From NCBI GenBank assembly GCA_006546595.1, contig VIAD01000003.1:247365-311364 (forward strand): a stretch of DNA of 64,000 nt, written 5' to 3'. Source of the stretch: Moraxellaceae bacterium AER2_44_116 (lineage in GTDB: Bacteria; Pseudomonadota; Gammaproteobacteria; Pseudomonadales; Moraxellaceae). Position numbers and translations under genes: made by a program. Under the pieces are notes generated by a model. That model had not been told where the DNA came from. It did no database searches and saw only the letters and a list, made by a program, of their open reading frames with translations. Shown here piece after piece: positions 60,299 to 64,000 of this stretch (positions are counted from its first letter, which is position 1; each line of letters opens with the position of its first letter).

Positions 60299-61290
60299 GG
60301 ATTGGCCTTCTCTTTGGCTTTAGCCGCAGCTTCGGCTATTTCTAACTCTTCTTTTAGATGTCTGGGTTTTTTAGGGTAGGGCATGGCCTCACCTTCGGGG
60401 CGTGTTTTAAAGCGACGATGAAACCACATATATTGTGTTGGCGAGCGACGAATCAGTAATTCGAGTTCGTGATTGATGCGCGTGGCATCGGCAATAGCAT
60501 CGTTCGTCGGGTAGTTTTCCAAAGGGGGCGTAATCAGCATTTCATACTGTTCTAAGATGGGATGACGGCGAAAATGCACCATCATCACGGCTGAATGATT
60601 GATTTTTTGCAGGCGGCGTGGCGATGTGATTGTCGCGGCTTGTATGCCAAAAAAAGGGGCAAATACACCTTGTTTTAAGCCGAAATCTTGGTCGGGCGTG
60701 TACCAAACCACATGATTTTCTTTCAGTGCTTTAATCAATAAGCGCATATTGTCATGGTCAATTTGATAGTCATAAATGCGCAAACGTAAACGCACCATAA
60801 TGTATTCAAGGGCTTTGTTGTTTTGTGGTCGGTACACGGTATCGACATGAAAAAATAAAATCGCCAATAAACCACATAAATCAACAAAGCTATAATGCGC
60901 ACCTAACAGCAACACGCCTTTGCCTTGTGCTTGCGCCGTTTGTAAATGTTCTAAACCGTGAATCGTGACTTTATTTTTATAATAGCTAACAGGTTTAAAC
61001 CATGCGTTTGCTGTTTCCAATAACGAAATGCCGCCTTGAACAAAGACATCTTTGGTCATTGCCGCGTGTTCCGCTGCCGATTTTTCAGGAAAACATAAAC
61101 GAATATTGGTTTCGGTGTCACGCCGACGTTGGCCGATGACATGGTAAATCAACAAGCCCAAACCTGTACCCAAACGCCGTTGTATCGCCCACGGCAGGTG
61201 CGACAACATAAAAATTAGCGGCAAGACAATCAACCAAACGGGCCAATAGCGAGGGCTGAGTAAATGCCAAGTAAATGGTGTTTTATTCAT
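60295..61290 (-). CDS. Lipid A biosynthesis lauroyl/myristoyl acyltransferase
   Basis: The 331-residue LpxL/LpxM-type enzyme adds a secondary acyl chain to Kdo2-lipid A. The catalytic HX4D is His132-Asp137 in LGAHYSFVDLCG. The N-terminal hydrophobic anchor (VWLIVLPLIFMLSHL, about 18-32), the RRRDTETNIRLCFPE segment and YRPQNNKALEYIM are normal. The C-terminus is Lys- and Glu-rich. LpxL and LpxM cannot be told apart by eye. It precedes the glycosyltransferase gene with a 4-base overlap. Confidence 0.9.
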   Translation of the reverse strand: MNKTPFTWHLLSPRYWPVWLIVLPLIFMLSHLPWAIQRRLGTGLGLLIYHVIGQRRRDTETNIRLCFPEKSAAEHAAMTKDVFVQGGISLLETANAWFKPVSYYKNKVTIHGLEHLQTAQAQGKGVLLLGAHYSFVDLCGLLAILFFHVDTVYRPQNNKALEYIMVRLRLRIYDYQIDHDNMRLLIKALKENHVVWYTPDQDFGLKQGVFAPFFGIQAATITSPRRLQKINHSAVMMVHFRRHPILEQYEMLITPPLENYPTNDAIADATRINHELELLIRRSPTQYMWFHRRFKTRPEGEAMPYPKKPRHLKEELEIAEAAAKAKEKANP

Positions 61291-61305
61291 AAAATACGTC
61301 GTTAA

Positions 61306-61441
61306 CCCTCTCTCTAACTCTCTCCCTTTGGGAGAGAGGACAAGTGCAAATTTATGTTTTACTTCTTACCTACTCCGCCGATGGAGAAATAAAGAAGCAT
61401 TTTACCCCCTCTCCCTGAGGGAGAGGGCTGGGGTGAGGGTT
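61306..61441. repeat. Opposed copies of the CCCTCTCC repeat
   Basis: The gap before the FAD oxidoreductase gene's stop holds two copies in opposite orientation: AACCCTCTCTCTAACTCTC with a CTCTCCCTTTGGGAGAG hairpin (61306-61340), and CCCCTCTCCCTGAGGGAGAG followed by GGCTGGGGTGAGGGTTT (61404-61441). These match the elements at 5036-5193 and 26874-26911. Confidence 0.7.
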
Positions 61442-61455
61442 TATTACAAATAAAG

Positions 61456-62640
61456 CTAAGCAAAAAATCGTTCCCACACGGGATGCCCTAAAGTCGCTTT
61501 ATGTAAAGGCAAGGCATCGGGTTGTGGATGTTGCGGCAGTTCATTGTGTTGTTGCAAGTGCTTTAACACTTGATGAGCAGCATTAGGGGCTAAAATTAAC
61601 CGTGTTGGCCACATTAACGCGTTATTGCCAATAAACTGAACATGAGCTTTGGCTGAGCTGAGTAAGCGTCGTTCTTGTGGGTAAATACGATTAATGAGTA
61701 GCGATTTATAGCGTGCACCTTGTAAGCTTTGCCACGGTAGCAGCGTTTTTAACTCTTCTAGCATCATTGCGGTTTGCAGTTTTTCATCACGCTCAACACC
61801 GTCTTCGGCCTCTTCACCACCGATATACCACATATTTTTACCATTAACGGGATGTGTGCTAATCGTCAAACGCGATTTACGTTGCGCGCCTAAACAGTGA
61901 CCATAAAACGTCGGTAGCCGTTCGTGTTGTAAACACAGCATGTGTACTGGTTTAACATTCATCATGGGCGTAATAATGCCGATTTTATGTAGTAATTCGG
62001 CGTTACCTTCGCCACCTGCAAAGAAAACATGACGCGCACGAATACGGGTTTGTATTTTGCTTTGATGAATAAACACCGCTTTACTGTGTTGTTTATCGTT
62101 AGTTTCGATATGGACATTGGTCGCAGGCACAGCATAAATACAATCCAGTTGCGGTGCAGCCAAGACTTCGACCAATGAAACAGGGTCAACAACAGGATGT
62201 TCTAATTGATAGACATCGCCCTTAAAAGAAAAGTTTTTAAAGAGTGTCGGATAATTGTTTTTGGCCAGTTTACTGACTTTTCCTGCCAGTAAATGTGCCG
62301 CTAAAAATAACGTAGTTTGGGCGGTCAGGTCGGGTTCAGCCCAAAGGTGTTGTTCTTTGGCTAATAAATGGACGCGGCTCAAATCAATTTCACCTGTCCC
62401 TTGTAAGCACTGTTGCCACAGCGTCGGCATATCATCTAAGTGCTCGTCGTGATTTAACGCGGACAAGCCATATTTTAAGCCGCCATGAATCATGCCTGCA
62501 CTATTTAAGGTTTGATGACCACCGAGCAGGCCATCATTGAGCAATAGCGCACTATAACCTTGTTGGCGTAAACGGTTCAGTAACCACAGTCCTGTGATGC
62601 CGCCACCAAAAATCAGACAATCGACGTGTACAGTATCCAT
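61456..62640 (-). CDS. FAD-dependent oxidoreductase (DAO family)
   Basis: The 394-residue protein has the dinucleotide-binding start VDCLIFGGGITGLWLLNRLR (FGGGITG, residues 11-17) and an SAGMIHGGLKYGL active-site-side segment typical of the D-amino acid oxidase superfamily. The C-terminal half has IGGEEAEDGVERDEK and INRIYPQERRLL. Substrate is unknown; family members oxidise amino acids or 2-hydroxy acids. It is divergent from waaA, sharing a 63-base promoter gap, and follows the lipid A acyltransferase on the same strand. Confidence 0.82.
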   Translation of the reverse strand: MDTVHVDCLIFGGGITGLWLLNRLRQQGYSALLLNDGLLGGHQTLNSAGMIHGGLKYGLSALNHDEHLDDMPTLWQQCLQGTGEIDLSRVHLLAKEQHLWAEPDLTAQTTLFLAAHLLAGKVSKLAKNNYPTLFKNFSFKGDVYQLEHPVVDPVSLVEVLAAPQLDCIYAVPATNVHIETNDKQHSKAVFIHQSKIQTRIRARHVFFAGGEGNAELLHKIGIITPMMNVKPVHMLCLQHERLPTFYGHCLGAQRKSRLTISTHPVNGKNMWYIGGEEAEDGVERDEKLQTAMMLEELKTLLPWQSLQGARYKSLLINRIYPQERRLLSSAKAHVQFIGNNALMWPTRLILAPNAAHQVLKHLQQHNELPQHPQPDALPLHKATLGHPVWERFFA

Positions 62641-62703
62641 AAAAAATTCGTTGTTAGCTAAATTAACGGTAGAATCATGCGCTTGCTGACTGAGCGAAAC
62701 AAT

Positions 62704-63987
62704 ATGGCACGCTGGCTTTACAACTTATTATTGCATTTTCTGTTGCCGTTGGTGTACTTACGCCTGTTTTGGCGCGGGCGAACCACGCCAGCCTATAAAC
62801 ATAATATCGCTGAACGCTTTGGCGGTCATCAAGGCTTGCCAAAAAATGGGATTTTAATTCATGCGGTGTCTTTGGGGGAGACCTTAGCGTCACAACCCTT
62901 AGTCAATGCGTTGTTAGCACAGTATCCACAGTATCCTCTGATTATTACCAATACCACCGCCACAGGGGCGGAGCGTGCACGAGCTATATGGGGCAATAAA
63001 GTTCATCAATGTTATTTGCCTTATGATTATCCGTGGGCAATGCAGCGTTTTATCAAACACTGCCAACCCCGATTAGTGATTATCATAGAAACGGAGTTAT
63101 GGCCGAATTTTTTGGCCAAACTGCATCAACAGCATATTCCTTCACTTTTGGCGAATGCCCGTTTATCGGCAAAGTCGGCGCAAGGCTATGGCAAAATTCG
63201 TGCGTTGGTGACACCGATGTTAAAAAGTTTGTCGGTGTTGGCGGCACAAGATGAGGCAACAGCGGAACGGTTTTTAGCGTTAGGGACACCACCATCGACG
63301 GTGACGGTGACGGGTAGTTTAAAATTTGATTTGTCGATTCCAGAGCATTTGCCACAACGAGCGGCTGAATTAAAAGCCTCATGGCAATTACACGGCCGTC
63401 CGATTTGGGTGGCTGCAAGTACTCATGATGGTGAAGACATCGTTATTTTGGACGCATTTAAGCTGATACAAATGGCTTTCCCGAATGCCTTGTTATTGCT
63501 CGTGCCACGCCATCCTGAGCGTTTTGATAAAGTCGCGGAGTTGATTGCTAAACAAGGATTTTCAATGGCGCGTCGTAGCATTAAACAAGCGGTTTCACCT
63601 TCGGTTGCGGTGTTTTTGGGCGATAGCATGGGCGAATTGTTGTTATGGTTGGCGTTGGCGGATGTGGCCTTTATTGGTGGTTCGTTAGTGAATGTGGGTG
63701 GCCATAATCCTTTAGAGCCTGCGGCTTTAGCTGTGCCGATGGTGACAGGTTTAACGATGTTTAATTTTCAACAAATTACGGACACCTTAATGGCGGCAGG
63801 TGCGTTGAAGCAGGGAAGTGATAGTGCCTCGTTGGCGAGAGTCGTCTGTGACTGGTTGCAACATCCTGAACAAAAACAAAAAGATGGTCAGGCGGGCTTT
63901 CAGGTGGTTTTAGCTAATCGTGGGGCATTGGCGAAACATTTGGCAATTGTGGATAGATTGTTGAAGTCATCAATGCCTTGTATGTGA
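62704..63987 (+). CDS. waaA: 3-deoxy-D-manno-octulosonic acid transferase
   Basis: The 427-residue enzyme adds Kdo to lipid IVA, the start of the LPS core. A single N-terminal membrane helix (LLLHFLLPLVYLRLFW, 8-23) is followed by the catalytic Glu59 in LIHAVSLGETLASQPLV. ETELWPNFLAKL and FIGGSLVNVGGHNPLEPA are the acceptor and donor motifs. The ATG at 62704 is preferred to 62677 because it gives the normal N-terminus. The gene ends 13 bases before the window edge. Confidence 0.95.
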   Translation: MARWLYNLLLHFLLPLVYLRLFWRGRTTPAYKHNIAERFGGHQGLPKNGILIHAVSLGETLASQPLVNALLAQYPQYPLIITNTTATGAERARAIWGNKVHQCYLPYDYPWAMQRFIKHCQPRLVIIIETELWPNFLAKLHQQHIPSLLANARLSAKSAQGYGKIRALVTPMLKSLSVLAAQDEATAERFLALGTPPSTVTVTGSLKFDLSIPEHLPQRAAELKASWQLHGRPIWVAASTHDGEDIVILDAFKLIQMAFPNALLLLVPRHPERFDKVAELIAKQGFSMARRSIKQAVSPSVAVFLGDSMGELLLWLALADVAFIGGSLVNVGGHNPLEPAALAVPMVTGLTMFNFQQITDTLMAAGALKQGSDSASLARVVCDWLQHPEQKQKDGQAGFQVVLANRGALAKHLAIVDRLLKSSMPCM

Positions 63988-64000
63988 AGTATATAAACAA

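Overview
The window looks like a chromosomal segment of a Gram-negative gammaproteobacterium with moderately low GC. The evidence is a Kdo transferase and a lipid A acyltransferase (LPS), TonB-dependent receptors, a Vfr/CRP-type regulator, glnE, coq7 and proton-translocating transhydrogenase. Two gene orders resemble what I recall of Pseudomonas-type genomes: trpG-trpD-trpC-crp-osmC-coq7-HIT, and glnE-ilvE followed by an LPS cluster. The species cannot be named from the sequence alone.

Layout: 1-1383 holds a membrane protein cut by the window edge (Mpo1/DUF962 type) and an EamA permease. 1613-4955 is a tight three-gene operon of a thiamine-diphosphate enzyme and two divergent citrate-synthase-like proteins, which I regard as the best candidate for an undescribed system. 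4956-5250 carries repeat elements. 5251-9664 holds two tandem paralogous TonB-dependent receptors. 10048-12941 is pntAA-pntAB-pntB, closed by a strong hairpin. 13021-14562 is a TerC/CBS membrane protein. 14915-17385 is trpGDC, convergent with crp. 18241-20451 holds OsmC, a DUF4442 thioesterase-like protein, coq7 and a HIT protein. 20923-26848 holds glnA, a DUF4124 protein, glnE and ilvE.

26998-59167 is a run of about 27 same-strand genes for surface polysaccharide synthesis: many glycosyltransferases, two O-antigen ligase/polymerase-type proteins, a deacetylase, acyltransferases (one broken by an in-frame TGA), a Wzx-type flippase, a Wzm/Wzt ABC exporter, a coiled-coil methyltransferase with three 53-residue repeats, ManC, a WbaP-type initiating transferase and the complete dTDP-L-rhamnose pathway (rfbB, rfbD, rfbA, rfbC). 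The centre (about 38973-52800) is visibly more AT-rich than the flanks. 59177-62640 on the minus strand holds another glycosyltransferase, a lipid A acyltransferase and an FAD oxidoreductase, followed by waaA on the plus strand.

How it fits together: WbaP would start the glycan on undecaprenyl phosphate. ManC and Rml enzymes supply GDP-mannose and dTDP-rhamnose. The glycosyltransferases extend the chain, Wzm/Wzt and/or Wzx move it across the inner membrane, and the ligase joins it to lipid A-core made with LpxL-type and WaaA enzymes. The Wzt C-terminal extension and the repeat-bearing methyltransferase together suggest capping and length control of the chain. No tRNA, rRNA, CRISPR array or transposase was seen.
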